NCBI RefSeq assembly: GCF_002017865.1
Contig: NZ_MTJN01000002.1
Coordinates: forward strand, 682,001-746,000
Direction of reading: 5' to 3'
DNA: 64,000 nucleotides
Origin: Rhodoferax fermentans
GTDB lineage: Bacteria > Pseudomonadota > Gammaproteobacteria > Burkholderiales > Burkholderiaceae_C
Shown here: piece after piece, positions 37,482 to 45,559 of the stretch
Numbering within the stretch: the stretch's first letter is position 1
How the letters are laid out: each line of letters starts with the position of its first letter
Made by a program: the position numbers and the translations under genes
Notes under the pieces: generated by a model
Told to the model about the DNA's origin: nothing
Databases searched by the model: none
The model's input: the letters and a program-made list of their open reading frames with translations, nothing else

Positions 37482-38240
37482 ATGCAAGACAGCGACCTGC
37501 TGCGTTATTCGCGCCACCTCCTGCTCGACGAGATTGGTTTTGAAGGGCAAACACGTTTTCACCAGGCCCACGCACTGATCATTGGTGCGGGCGGCCTGGG
37601 CTGCCCCGCCGCGCTGTACCTGTGCTCAGCCGGTGTAGGCCAGATCACCGTGGTGGACCATGACACGGTTGACCTGACAAATTTGCAGCGCCAGATTGCC
37701 CACACCCAGGCCCGGGTTGGCTGGCCCAAGGTGGACTCGCTGCAGACCACCCTGGCGGCATTGAACGATCAGGTGCACGTCACCCGCATCCAGGCCCGGG
37801 CTGACGCGACGCTGCTGGACACCCTGGTCGCCCAGGCGGACGTGGTGCTGGACTGCTGCGACAACTTTGCCACGCGCCAGGCCATCAACGCGGCCTGCGT
37901 GAAGCACAACAAGCCACTGGTGTCGGGCGCTGCCATCCGTTTTGACGGGCAACTGGCGGTGTACGACCCGCGTGAGCCGGGCTCACCCTGCTACGCCTGC
38001 CTTTTCCCCCCAGAGACACCACCAGAAGACAGCCACTGCGCCACCCTGGGTGTGTTTGCACCGCTGGTGGGTGTCATCGGCAGTTTGCAGGCCGCCGAAG
38101 CACTCAAGCTATTGGGCGGTGTTGGGCAGCCACTCACCGGCCGTTTGCTGATGCTCGATGGCCGGGCCATGCACTTCACCGAGATCGGGCTCAGGCGCAA
38201 TCCCAGCTGCCCGGTGTGTGGTCCACTCACTTCTGCTTGA
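37482..38240 (+). CDS. moeB: HesA/MoeB/ThiF-family adenylyltransferase
   Basis: 252 residues. It adenylates the C-terminus of a ubiquitin-like sulfur carrier (MoaD or ThiS). Nucleotide motif IIGAGGLGCPAALYL, DLTNLQRQI, the structural zinc pairs CYAC and CPVC, and a Cys in SHCATLGVFAPLVG. Length suits MoeB or ThiF; no thi or moa gene is adjacent, so the exact partner is open. Its last 14 bp overlap the convergent nuclease gene. Confidence 0.88.
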   Translation: MQDSDLLRYSRHLLLDEIGFEGQTRFHQAHALIIGAGGLGCPAALYLCSAGVGQITVVDHDTVDLTNLQRQIAHTQARVGWPKVDSLQTTLAALNDQVHVTRIQARADATLLDTLVAQADVVLDCCDNFATRQAINAACVKHNKPLVSGAAIRFDGQLAVYDPREPGSPCYACLFPPETPPEDSHCATLGVFAPLVGVIGSLQAAEALKLLGGVGQPLTGRLLMLDGRAMHFTEIGLRRNPSCPVCGPLTSA

Positions 38241-38796
38241 AACCACCCTTGTCATCGGGCACAAAACAGCTGCCGTGACGTCGGCGAAAGTCACGCGGCA
38301 ACTCGGGCTTGGACTGGGCAAACACACCAAGTTTGGCCTGGCGCGCCTGCGCTTCCTGCACCGCATATGGCCCCAGGCTGTGTCGCCAGCGGCTCGACCA
38401 GGCCCAGCCTTGATACACCAGGGCCTCGGCCACATCCTGCCCACCCACCTCGATCCGGGCCAGGCCCCGACCATAGTCATCCAAATATTGGACCTGCACT
38501 CTCAGCCGACGCTGCATCACCAGCGCACGCAAGGCGTCGCGCGCGGCCACACCACCACTCTGACAGAGCTCCGGGGCATCCACCCCCAACAGGCGCAGCT
38601 TGCGCGGTGCCCCGCCCGCCTCCGGCTCCACCCACAGGGTATCACCATCAGAAATGGACTCAGCCCTTGCAGCATAAGCCTCACCAGCTCCAACATGTGT
38701 AGCAAAAATGCTCACAAGCCCAGCCAGCAACAGGCGCTGGTAAAAGAACAATGTGTGTCTGCCTGTCAATTTGCACCCTTCTGTGACGATACACAT
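38227..38796 (-). CDS. Secreted thermonuclease-like (SNase) protein
   Basis: 189 residues from the ATG at 38796 (an ATG at 38823 is also possible). N-terminal signal segment FFYQRLLLAGLVSIFATHVG, then an SNase-like fold with SDGDTLWV, LRLLGVDAPEL, YGRGLARIEVGGQDVAEALVYQG and WAWSSRW. The catalytic Arg/Asp/Glu set of micrococcal nuclease is only partly recognisable, so activity is likely but unproven. The signal-to-mature junction is encoded by a decayed mini-repeat copy. It overlaps the moeB-like gene tail-to-tail by 14 bp. Confidence 0.85.
   Translation of the reverse strand: MCIVTEGCKLTGRHTLFFYQRLLLAGLVSIFATHVGAGEAYAARAESISDGDTLWVEPEAGGAPRKLRLLGVDAPELCQSGGVAARDALRALVMQRRLRVQVQYLDDYGRGLARIEVGGQDVAEALVYQGWAWSSRWRHSLGPYAVQEAQARQAKLGVFAQSKPELPRDFRRRHGSCFVPDDKGGFKQK
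38650..38697 (-). repeat. Dispersed mini-repeat, copy 6 (in SNase gene)
   Basis: On the minus strand: GGAGCTGGTGAGGCTTATGC, then CAAGGGCTGAGTCCATT. In sense; encodes GAGEAYAARAESIS at the signal-peptide cleavage region. More decayed than other copies. Confidence 0.4.
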
Positions 38797-38912
38797 CCAA
38801 CAAAACTCACAAGAAGAAACCATGGAACAAACTCATCCATCAACCTCTGTGATAGGCCTGGGACAAATGTCAGACCTGTTAGACTCAAAACATCCCAACA
38901 CCTGCCGCCACC

Positions 38913-39704
38913 TTGAGTTCATCGACTGCCTCCCCTCTGGTTGATTTGCGCCAATTGCGGCTGGACGATGCTCGGGCATTGCTGGAGCACAGTGGCCAAC
39001 GCCTGCCTGACCGGCACTCGGACTCCACCGAGTTTTTGCAGGCTGTGATCGACAAACTCAGCGAGTTGTCCCTCAAAGACCCGCTGACCGGCCTTTCCAA
39101 TCGGCGCTATTTTCAGAGCATCCTGATGCGCGAGATCGAGATGGTGGCACGCTCAGGTGAGTCTGCGCTGCTGCTGATGCTCGATATTGACCATTTCAAG
39201 AGTGTCAACGACCAATTCGGCCACCCGGCGGGTGACGCGGTGCTGCAAGCGGTTGCCAAAACACTGGCAGGCTGTGTGCGCCCGATGGACACCGTGGCGC
39301 GTTTTGGTGGTGAAGAGTTCGCCATCATCTTGCCGAGCTGCCAGGGTCAATATGGCCTGCAGGTTGCAGAGCGGATTCGTGACTCCGTCAGTGCGTTGAA
39401 GGTGGAGTTGCCATCCGGCGTGGCCCTGCGGGTGACCATCAGCATTGGTGGCGCGTTTGCACCGCGCTGGGTGCGCTCAACCTCCGAGCTGTGGGTGGAC
39501 CGGGCCGACATCGAGTTGTACCGCGCCAAATCGGAAGGTCGTGACCGCGTGTGTATCGAGGCGCAGCCGATGCTGGCGGTCAGCGCCGAAGAAAAGAATT
39601 TGCTGTTTGGTCCCCTCTCCTTGGGTGACCCAGCCTGGATTGAGAGCATTGCCAACGATGGTTCTACCGGTTCGTCAGGTAGCGTTATGAACAGAGTGAA
39701 CTGA
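38913..39704 (+). CDS. Diguanylate cyclase (GGEEF, with inhibitory site)
   Basis: 263 residues if a TTG at 38913 is used; there is no upstream ATG in frame and no clear ribosome site. A 40-codon frame with an ATG at 38822 runs into it one frame off and stops at 38944, which may be a leader or the frameshifted true N-terminus. The GGDEF domain is complete: DPLTGLSNRRYF, metal-binding DIDHFKSVND, RFGGEEFAIILP, and the RxxD product-inhibition site (RPMD) five residues before GGEEF. It makes c-di-GMP, opposing the HD-GYP protein at 15859. The MinD-like gene starts 1 bp after its stop. Confidence 0.85.
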   Translation: MSSSTASPLVDLRQLRLDDARALLEHSGQRLPDRHSDSTEFLQAVIDKLSELSLKDPLTGLSNRRYFQSILMREIEMVARSGESALLLMLDIDHFKSVNDQFGHPAGDAVLQAVAKTLAGCVRPMDTVARFGGEEFAIILPSCQGQYGLQVAERIRDSVSALKVELPSGVALRVTISIGGAFAPRWVRSTSELWVDRADIELYRAKSEGRDRVCIEAQPMLAVSAEEKNLLFGPLSLGDPAWIESIANDGSTGSSGSVMNRVN

Positions 39705-39705
39705 A

Positions 39706-40542
39706 ATGAACGACGAAACGCGACCCACTGCAGAACGCCCCGTGGCAAAACCTGGCCCAATCAAGCCCTTGGGCAAGGTGGTGGCCGTCACCAGCGGCAA
39801 AGGCGGCGTGGGCAAGACGTTTGTATCAGCCAACCTGGCTGCCGCTTTGGCCAAACGCGGCCAAAAAGTGCTGGTGCTGGACGCCGACCTGGGGCTGGCC
39901 AATCTGGACGTGGTGCTCAACCTGTACCCGAAGATCACGCTGCACGATGTGTTCACCGGCAAAGCCAAACTCGAAGAGGCGATTGTGCGGGCGCCGGGTG
40001 GGTTCTCGGTGTTGCTGGCTGGCTCGGGCATGGTGGAGTACTCCCGCCTGACCCCCACCGTGCGGCAAGATTTTTTACACATCATGTCGGGCTTGCTACC
40101 GCACTACGACATCGTGTTGCTCGACACCGGTGCCGGCATTTCGGACGTGGTGCTGTTTGCAGTGTCTCTGGCCTCCGAGGTGCTGGTGGTGGCCACACCT
40201 GAGCCCACCTCTTTGACCGACGCCTACGCCACCATCAAAGTGTTGGTGGGCGAGCAGCAACGGCGCACCATCCGCATGGTGATCAACCAGACCGCACGCA
40301 TGGGGGATGGCCGCGCCATCACCACCCAGCTGCAGCAGGTGCTGGACCGTTTTGTGGTGGCTAAGCCGGGTGAAAAAGTTCGCCTGATCCACATGGGTGA
40401 CATCCCGGCTGATACTGCGGTGCGCCAGGCGGTGATGCGCCGTCAACTGCTGATCCTGTCCACGCCGGGTTGCCCGGCGGCGCTGGCGGTGTCGCAACTG
40501 GCCGGCAAGATAGAAGACACCCTGATCAACAAACCCCTGTGA
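39706..40542 (+). CDS. MinD/ParA-family ATPase (FleN/FlhG-like)
   Basis: 278 residues. Deviant Walker A TSGKGGVGKT (about residues 30-39), switch motif VLDADLGLANLDVVLNL and Walker B IVLLDTGAGIS. The closest well-known relatives are FleN/FlhG/YlxH, which set flagellar number, but no flagellar genes adjoin. An N-terminal 20-residue Pro/Lys-rich tail precedes the ATPase. It is one base after the diguanylate cyclase stop, so the two are co-translated; a role in localising signalling or motility machinery is inferred. Confidence 0.88.
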   Translation: MNDETRPTAERPVAKPGPIKPLGKVVAVTSGKGGVGKTFVSANLAAALAKRGQKVLVLDADLGLANLDVVLNLYPKITLHDVFTGKAKLEEAIVRAPGGFSVLLAGSGMVEYSRLTPTVRQDFLHIMSGLLPHYDIVLLDTGAGISDVVLFAVSLASEVLVVATPEPTSLTDAYATIKVLVGEQQRRTIRMVINQTARMGDGRAITTQLQQVLDRFVVAKPGEKVRLIHMGDIPADTAVRQAVMRRQLLILSTPGCPAALAVSQLAGKIEDTLINKPL

Positions 40543-40616
40543 GCTGGCGCCCGGCAGCCCGTAGCCATGCGGACTGGACTCTGCTGGTTACGGATGCGTA
40601 GCCACACCCGATAGGT

Positions 40617-40937
40617 CTAGTCTGTTGGGTGTTGTGCCAATATGGCAGTCAACAAGCCCGGGAAGCGACTGTCGATGTCTGCGCGGCGCAGCGAGTTCAT
40701 GTGGATGGTGCCGTTGTTTTCGGTGCGCACCAATCCCGATTCGCGCAATACCTTGAAATGGTGCGAGACGGTAGATTTCGGCCGTCCGCCGTCAAGGTCG
40801 CCGCAGGTCGCCACCTCCACACCCGCCAACTGCCGGACGATCTCCAGGCGGATCGAGTCGCTCAAGGCGTAAAGCACCCGCTCAAGTGAGAGTTCGCTGG
40901 CAGCGGGGTGTTTGTAGGGGCGCATGAGCAGCATCAT
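40617..40937 (-). CDS. ArsR-family transcriptional repressor
   Basis: 106 residues (ATG at 40937, 40934 or 40925). Winged helix: ALSDSIRLEIVRQLAG, then KSTVSHHFKVLRESGLVRTE (recognition helix). One cysteine (VATCGDLDG) lies in the helix where metal-sensing members have a Cys pair, so metal sensing is doubtful; redox or organic electrophile sensing fits better. It is divergent from the XenA-like reductase with an 82 bp gap holding a large palindrome. Confidence 0.88.
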   Translation of the reverse strand: MMLLMRPYKHPAASELSLERVLYALSDSIRLEIVRQLAGVEVATCGDLDGGRPKSTVSHHFKVLRESGLVRTENNGTIHMNSLRRADIDSRFPGLLTAILAQHPTD

Positions 40938-40956
40938 ACACTGCGGGCTATACTCC

Positions 40957-40988
40957 TTCTATAGTTCGATAATCTTCGAAATATAGAA
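40957..40988. promoter_or_regulatory. Palindromic operator between arsR-type gene and xenA-like gene
   Basis: TTCTATAGTTCGA and TCGAAATATAGAA form a 13-bp inverted repeat with 12 of 13 matches, spacer TAATCT. It is AT-rich and centred in the divergent gap, 31 bp before the reductase ATG and 19 bp from the regulator start. It is the expected binding site for the ArsR dimer and would repress both genes. Confidence 0.8.
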
Positions 40989-41019
40989 CTGAACATTTCC
41001 TATCTGCAAAAGGCCCGCC

Positions 41020-42108
41020 ATGTCCGCTTTATTCCAACCCTTCCAACTCAAAGACATCACGTTGCGCAACCGCATCGCCATCCCGCCGATGTGCCAGTAC
41101 ATGGCCGTCGACGGCCTGGTCAACGACTGGCACCTGTCGCATTACGCCAGCATGGCGCGCGGCGGAGCCGGGCTGGTGATTGCCGAAGCAACGGCGGTCG
41201 CGCCCGAAGGTCGCATCACGCCGGGTTGCGCCGGGATCTGGAATGACGCCCAGGCGCAAGCCTTTGTGCCGCTGGTGCAGGCGGTCAAGGCGGCCGGTTC
41301 GGTGCCGGGCATCCAGATCGGACACGCTGGCCGCAAAGCCAGCGCCAATCTGCCCTGGGAAGGCGACGACCACATCGCCGAAGGGGATGCGCGCGGCTGG
41401 CCAACCATTGCGCCGTCCGCCATCGCTTATGGCGCGGGCCTGCCCAAGCTGCCGCGCGCGATGAGCCTGGATGACATCACACGTGTGCGCCAGAACTTTG
41501 TCGACGCCGCCGTGCGTGCACGCAACGCCGGTTTTGAATGGCTGGAATTGCACTTTGCCCATGGTTACCTGGCGCAGAGCTTCTTTTCCGCGCATTCGAA
41601 CCAGCGCGACGACCTCTATGGCGGCAGTGTTGAAAACCGCGGGCGTTTTCTGTTGGAGACACTCAAAGCGGTGCGTGAGGTGTGGCCGGAAAGCCTGCCG
41701 CTGACCGTGCGTTTTGGTGTGCTCGAATACGATGGTCGCGACGAACAGACGCTGCTCGAATCGATCGCCCTGGTGCGCGACTTCAAGGCGGCCGGCATGG
41801 ACATGCTCAGCGTCAGCGTCGGCTTCACCATTGCAGAAACGTCGATCCCTTGGGGTCCGGCCTTCCTGGCTCCAGTGGCAGAACGTGTGCGCCGGGAAGC
41901 CAATGTGCCAGTGTCATCCGCCTGGGGTTTTGGCACACCAGAGATTGCAGAACGGGTCGTCAAAGAGCAGCAGTTGGATCTGGTGATGGTTGGTCGTGCA
42001 CATCTGGCCAATCCGCACTGGGCGTATTTCGCCGCCAAGGAACTCGGCGTCGAGCGTGCGTCGTGGACGCTGCCTGCACCTTATGCCCATTGGCTTGCGC
42101 GTTACTGA
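41020..42108 (+). CDS. Old yellow enzyme-family NADH:flavin oxidoreductase (XenA/YqjM-like)
   Basis: 362 residues, the length of XenA (363). FMN-dependent ene-reductase. Family marks: Cys25 in IPPMCQYMA (redox tuning residue of the XenA/YqjM class), HFAHGYLAQSF with the substrate-binding His pair, SNQRDDLYGGSVENRGRF and the phosphate-binding VMVGRAHLANP. It reduces activated C=C bonds or nitro compounds. Expression is probably released when an electrophile acts on the ArsR protein. Confidence 0.93.
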   Translation: MSALFQPFQLKDITLRNRIAIPPMCQYMAVDGLVNDWHLSHYASMARGGAGLVIAEATAVAPEGRITPGCAGIWNDAQAQAFVPLVQAVKAAGSVPGIQIGHAGRKASANLPWEGDDHIAEGDARGWPTIAPSAIAYGAGLPKLPRAMSLDDITRVRQNFVDAAVRARNAGFEWLELHFAHGYLAQSFFSAHSNQRDDLYGGSVENRGRFLLETLKAVREVWPESLPLTVRFGVLEYDGRDEQTLLESIALVRDFKAAGMDMLSVSVGFTIAETSIPWGPAFLAPVAERVRREANVPVSSAWGFGTPEIAERVVKEQQLDLVMVGRAHLANPHWAYFAAKELGVERASWTLPAPYAHWLARY

Positions 42109-42230
42109 GCACATCTGTCACCTGCCAACCGTGCTGCGCGCAGGCGGCGCGGCTGTGAAGGTCATAACAGGCGAGGCACCCTCTTCGCCTGAACCGCTTG
42201 CCACAAACTGTTTGGCCGAGCAATAGCCTG

Positions 42231-43106
42231 TCAGGCGGTGATGATCCAACCTTCCAGCGGGTCCATGTTGGCGGGTAAACCATAGGCGCTGTCACCCGCT
42301 TCAAACCGGGCTTGCGCCCAGGCCGCCTGCATCAGGCACAAGACCGCGTCGAGCGCATCTCCCCGTGCATCGTCCACCAGGACATCGTGCTGGGCGTGAC
42401 TCAGCTTCAGACGCAGCCCGAGGCGGGTCCTGCCTTGCTCCAGCGCGGTGACCAGGTCTTTACGGGCGATCAGGCGATCCGGTGTCTGGTTAGCCTTGTC
42501 ATCACTTTTGTAGCTGCGCCGACCCAGCACCTCACGCGCCAGCAAGCCAGGATAGGCCTCCAGCGCGATGCGTGGTGTTGACTCGCCCTGTTCGCTGCCC
42601 AATGCGCAAGACAGGCCCGGCAAGCGCACACCGGCTTGCAGCAACAAGGGCACCCCAGCATGCAACATGAAGGCCACCGGAGGATTGACCCATTTCATGC
42701 TCGGGCTGCTGCCCGCCAGAAAATCGGTGGCTCGGTGTGCAAACTTGCCACCGAAGGGGCGTTCATGGCAGAACGCGGCAAAACTCGCCCGGATCTGCTC
42801 CCGGCTGAGCGACTGGTAGTGCGTGATGCAGGCCAGCCAGTCGGTCGGCCAGTTCAGGGTTTCAACCAGTTCACGTGGCAGACCAAACGGCAGATCGAAC
42901 CCACCCAGCCAAGGGCCGCTCTGCTGCAGCCAGTCGGCAACGGCCGACAGGCTCTCGAGTTGCACCAATTTTGATAGCACAACACGCCCATGGGATAAGG
43001 ACCCAATGGCAATAACAATAGGTTTTTTGCGGCTGGGGGCGCTGGAGAAATCGCAGCCCAGCAAGACCGGGCTCAGGCCAGCCGCGGGCGCCAAGGCAGT
43101 GGCCAC
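42231..43106 (-). CDS. DUF429 domain protein
   Basis: 291 residues from a GTG at 43106; a TTG at 43133 would overlap the BLUF gene end, and the start is uncertain. The DUF429 hallmark GCDFSSAPSRKKPIVIAIG opens the conserved part, with GFDLPFGLP and the acidic EAYPGLLAREVLG and DDARGDALDAVLCLMQAAWA downstream. RNase H-like fold nucleases resemble this family, but no function is established. A mini-repeat copy encodes about residues 28-46. It is 13 bp or less downstream of the BLUF gene, so probably same transcript. Confidence 0.8.
   Translation of the reverse strand: MATALAPAAGLSPVLLGCDFSSAPSRKKPIVIAIGSLSHGRVVLSKLVQLESLSAVADWLQQSGPWLGGFDLPFGLPRELVETLNWPTDWLACITHYQSLSREQIRASFAAFCHERPFGGKFAHRATDFLAGSSPSMKWVNPPVAFMLHAGVPLLLQAGVRLPGLSCALGSEQGESTPRIALEAYPGLLAREVLGRRSYKSDDKANQTPDRLIARKDLVTALEQGRTRLGLRLKLSHAQHDVLVDDARGDALDAVLCLMQAAWAQARFEAGDSAYGLPANMDPLEGWIITA
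42968..43022 (+). repeat. Dispersed mini-repeat, copy 7 (in DUF429 gene)
   Basis: TTGATAGCACAACACGCCCA, then GATAAGGACCCAATGGCAA. Relative to the DUF429 gene it is antisense but frame-preserving. Moderately decayed. Confidence 0.45.
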
Positions 43107-43119
43107 ACCAGGACAGCGA

Positions 43120-43542
43120 TCAGGCCCGGCCAATCACCGAGGCGGTGACCATCAACTCTTCGAGCAAGGCCATCGACACTTTGCCCGAGGCGGAATACGG
43201 GTCCAGCTCGGGCTTTTCAGCGTACTTGAGCAGGATCGAGACGTTGACACGCGTCATGTTGACCTCACCCATGGTCCAGCCCGCAAAGCGCCGCTCGGTG
43301 ATCTCTTCGTAGTGCAGCAGCACCACATCCTTGTGACGGGCATCGCGCTGGATCTGGTTGTAGAGCTGGCTGATGGCCATGCGACCCCCTTCGATCACCT
43401 GCAAGAAGATGCCCCCGCCATAACACAGGACCCCGGTGATGCCGCTGTTGGGGTTGCGGGTGCGGCATTCGTGCAGGATGGCTTCGATGGTTTCGGGGCA
43501 GGCGTCAATCGCCCGGCTGGCGTAAAGCAAACGTACCAACAT
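43120..43542 (-). CDS. BLUF-domain blue-light photoreceptor (short, PixD-like)
   Basis: 140 residues from the ATG at 43542. The flavin-binding residues are visible: Tyr7 (LLYAS), Asn30, Gln48 (GIFLQVIEG) and Trp89/Met91 (FAGWTMGEVN). It is a stand-alone BLUF protein binding FAD; about 45 residues after the domain form a short helical cap. No GGDEF or EAL domain is attached, so signalling must go through a protein partner. Its start is 2 bp after the folE stop, indicating translational coupling. Confidence 0.93.
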   Translation of the reverse strand: MLVRLLYASRAIDACPETIEAILHECRTRNPNSGITGVLCYGGGIFLQVIEGGRMAISQLYNQIQRDARHKDVVLLHYEEITERRFAGWTMGEVNMTRVNVSILLKYAEKPELDPYSASGKVSMALLEELMVTASVIGRA

Positions 43543-43544
43543 GA

Positions 43545-44255
43545 TCAGCCTTTCTGGGGAATCAATGACAGAAATTCGCGGCGCAAGTTGGCATCCTTGA
43601 GAAAACTGCCACGCATGACCGAATTGATCATCTTGCTGTCCACGTCTTTGACACCACGCCAGCTCATGCAAAAGTGGCTGGCCTCCATGACGATGGCCAG
43701 ACCGTCGGGCTGGGTTTTGCGCTGGATCAGGTCGGCCAGTTGCACCACTGCCTCTTCCTGGATCTGCGGGCGCCCCATCACCCATTCAGCCAGCCGGGCG
43801 TATTTGGACAGGCCAATCACATTGGTGTGTTCATTGGGCAGCACACCAATCCAGATCTTGCCCATGATCGGGCAAAAGTGGTGGCTGCAAGCGCTGCGCA
43901 CCGTGATCGGGCCCACAATCATCAACTCGTTGAGGTGTTCGGCGTTGGGGAATTCGGTGATCGTCGGAGCCGGGACATAACGCCCCTGAAACACCTCCTT
44001 GAGGTACATCTTGGCGACACGCCGGGCGGTTTTGTCGGTGTTGTGGTCGTGCTCGGTGTCGATCACCAGGCTGCCGAGCACACCCTTCATCTTTTCTTCG
44101 ACCTCATCAAGCAACAACTCGAGTTCACCGGGCTGGATGAACTCGGCAATGTTGTCGTTGGCATGGAAGCGTTTGCGCGCGGCCTTGATGCGCTCGCGGA
44201 TTTTGACGGATACCGGGGTGCCTTCGTCGGTGTCAACAGGGTTCATGAGGTTCAT
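43545..44255 (-). CDS. folE: GTP cyclohydrolase I
   Basis: 236 residues from the ATG at 44255 (another ATG at 44246). First step of tetrahydrofolate synthesis, GTP to dihydroneopterin triphosphate. Zinc and catalytic residues: VRSACSHHFCPIMGKIWIGVLP, CMSWRGVKD, RGSFLKD. The N-terminal extension of about 25 residues is longer than in E. coli. Operon with the BLUF gene; nudB, the next folate enzyme, lies 2 kb upstream on the same strand. Confidence 0.94.
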   Translation of the reverse strand: MNLMNPVDTDEGTPVSVKIRERIKAARKRFHANDNIAEFIQPGELELLLDEVEEKMKGVLGSLVIDTEHDHNTDKTARRVAKMYLKEVFQGRYVPAPTITEFPNAEHLNELMIVGPITVRSACSHHFCPIMGKIWIGVLPNEHTNVIGLSKYARLAEWVMGRPQIQEEAVVQLADLIQRKTQPDGLAIVMEASHFCMSWRGVKDVDSKMINSVMRGSFLKDANLRREFLSLIPQKG

Positions 44256-44299
44256 GGTAATCAATTGTTTGGCTGATGATGGTATCAGTCTTTTGTTTC

Positions 44300-44355
44300 A
44301 AGGGTTATTGGGCTCTACCCCTTTTCCATAAAGGGCATATTGCTATCAATTTAAT
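44300..44355 (-). repeat. Dispersed mini-repeat, copy 8 (intergenic, clsB-folE)
   Basis: On the minus strand: AAATTGATAGCAATATGCCC, then AAAAGGGGTAGAGCCCAA. GCCCTT and AAGGGG pair. It covers the clsB stop and half of the gap before folE. Confidence 0.55.
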
Positions 44356-45550
44356 ACCTCTTGCCGGTCAGCAAAAGCAGCGCATGCATCACCAGCAAAG
44401 CCACCCGATCCAGCAGCTTCTGGCCCAGGGAACGCTGTGCATGCTGGTGGGTGTCGAGCCGCACCGCATGGTGTGCCAGCGCCTGTTCCAAGGCGGTACT
44501 GAGCGTGCCGGCAAAAGCCGCATCGTTGACCACCACATTGGCCTCACGGGCCAGCAACAGGCTCAAGGGATCGATGTTGGACGACCCCACCGTGGCCCAA
44601 TGCCCATCCACCACCGCCACCTTGGCGTGTAAAAAACTGCTCTGGTACTCGTAAATCTCGACACCACCGGCCAGCAGATAACCGTAAAGGGCCCGAGTGC
44701 CGTGGTAGGACATGAAGTAGTCGTAGCGACCCTGCAGCAACAGGCGTACCCGCACACCACGCTGCGCAGCGCTGACCAGGCTGCGGCGGATCTTGCGGCT
44801 CGGTAAAAAGTAGGCGTTGGCCAAAATGATGTCTTTGCGTGCTTCACCCAGCGCCTGGCTGTAGGTCCGCTCGATGCGCGCGCGAAAACGCACGTTGTCA
44901 CGCAACACCAGTTGCGCCAACGCACCCCGGCCTTTAGCTGGCGACTGGCTGGGGATGGGTTCCTCATGCACCGCCTGCTGCAAGGCCTGCCAGGCACCCG
45001 CCCAATCCACCTGCTGAGCACTGCGCACCATCTGGCGACGCCACCAAAACTGCGCCATGGTGGCGTGAACCTCGCGCACCAGCGGGCCAGTGATACGCAC
45101 CATGAAATCAAAACGCGGCGCCTCCAGCGGGCCATAGTGCGGATCCCACCAGTCATCCAGGATATTGATGCCACCACAATACGCCAGCTTGCCGTCCACC
45201 ACACACAGTTTGCGGTGCAATCGGCGCCAGCGGCTGGGCAGCAGCAGCCCAAAGGTGCCCAACGGGGCAAAAATCAGCCAGTGCACACCCGCCGCGTCAA
45301 AACGCTGAGGCCAGGACTCGGGCAAACCAGGTGTGCCGACACCGTCCATCACCAGATAGACCTGCACCCCGCGTTGGGCAGCATGCACCAGCGCCTGTGC
45401 CACCCGCTCGCCACTGCCGTACACCTGGAAAATATAGGTTTCCAGCCGCACCTCGTGGGTGGCGGCATCGATGTCAGCCACCAAAGCATCAAAAAAAGCC
45501 TGGGCGCCTTGCAACAGGCTCAGCTGGTGACCCGCCGTGTACTCAGGCAT
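44351..45550 (-). CDS. clsB: Cardiolipin synthase B
   Basis: 399 residues, phospholipase D superfamily. Two HKD motifs: HRKLCVVDGKLAYCGG (about residue 110) and FLHAKVAVVDGHWATVGSSNID (about residue 290 onward). Unlike ClsA it lacks N-terminal membrane helices, matching ClsB (E. coli YbhO); a hydrophobic C-terminal tail is present. It follows the EEP hydrolase gene by 9 bp, as ybhP-ybhO do in E. coli. Confidence 0.92.
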   Translation of the reverse strand: MPEYTAGHQLSLLQGAQAFFDALVADIDAATHEVRLETYIFQVYGSGERVAQALVHAAQRGVQVYLVMDGVGTPGLPESWPQRFDAAGVHWLIFAPLGTFGLLLPSRWRRLHRKLCVVDGKLAYCGGINILDDWWDPHYGPLEAPRFDFMVRITGPLVREVHATMAQFWWRRQMVRSAQQVDWAGAWQALQQAVHEEPIPSQSPAKGRGALAQLVLRDNVRFRARIERTYSQALGEARKDIILANAYFLPSRKIRRSLVSAAQRGVRVRLLLQGRYDYFMSYHGTRALYGYLLAGGVEIYEYQSSFLHAKVAVVDGHWATVGSSNIDPLSLLLAREANVVVNDAAFAGTLSTALEQALAHHAVRLDTHQHAQRSLGQKLLDRVALLVMHALLLLTGKRY

Positions 45551-45559
45551 GCACGAACC

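Noticed and set aside
40543..40616. Possible tRNA or small RNA in the gap after the MinD-like gene
   Set aside because: No cloverleaf, no T-loop motif and no strong hairpin could be found by eye.
42168..42191. CAGGCGA/TCGCCTG hairpin between the XenA-like and DUF429 genes
   Set aside because: A 10-base loop and no T-run on either strand; too weak to call a terminator.
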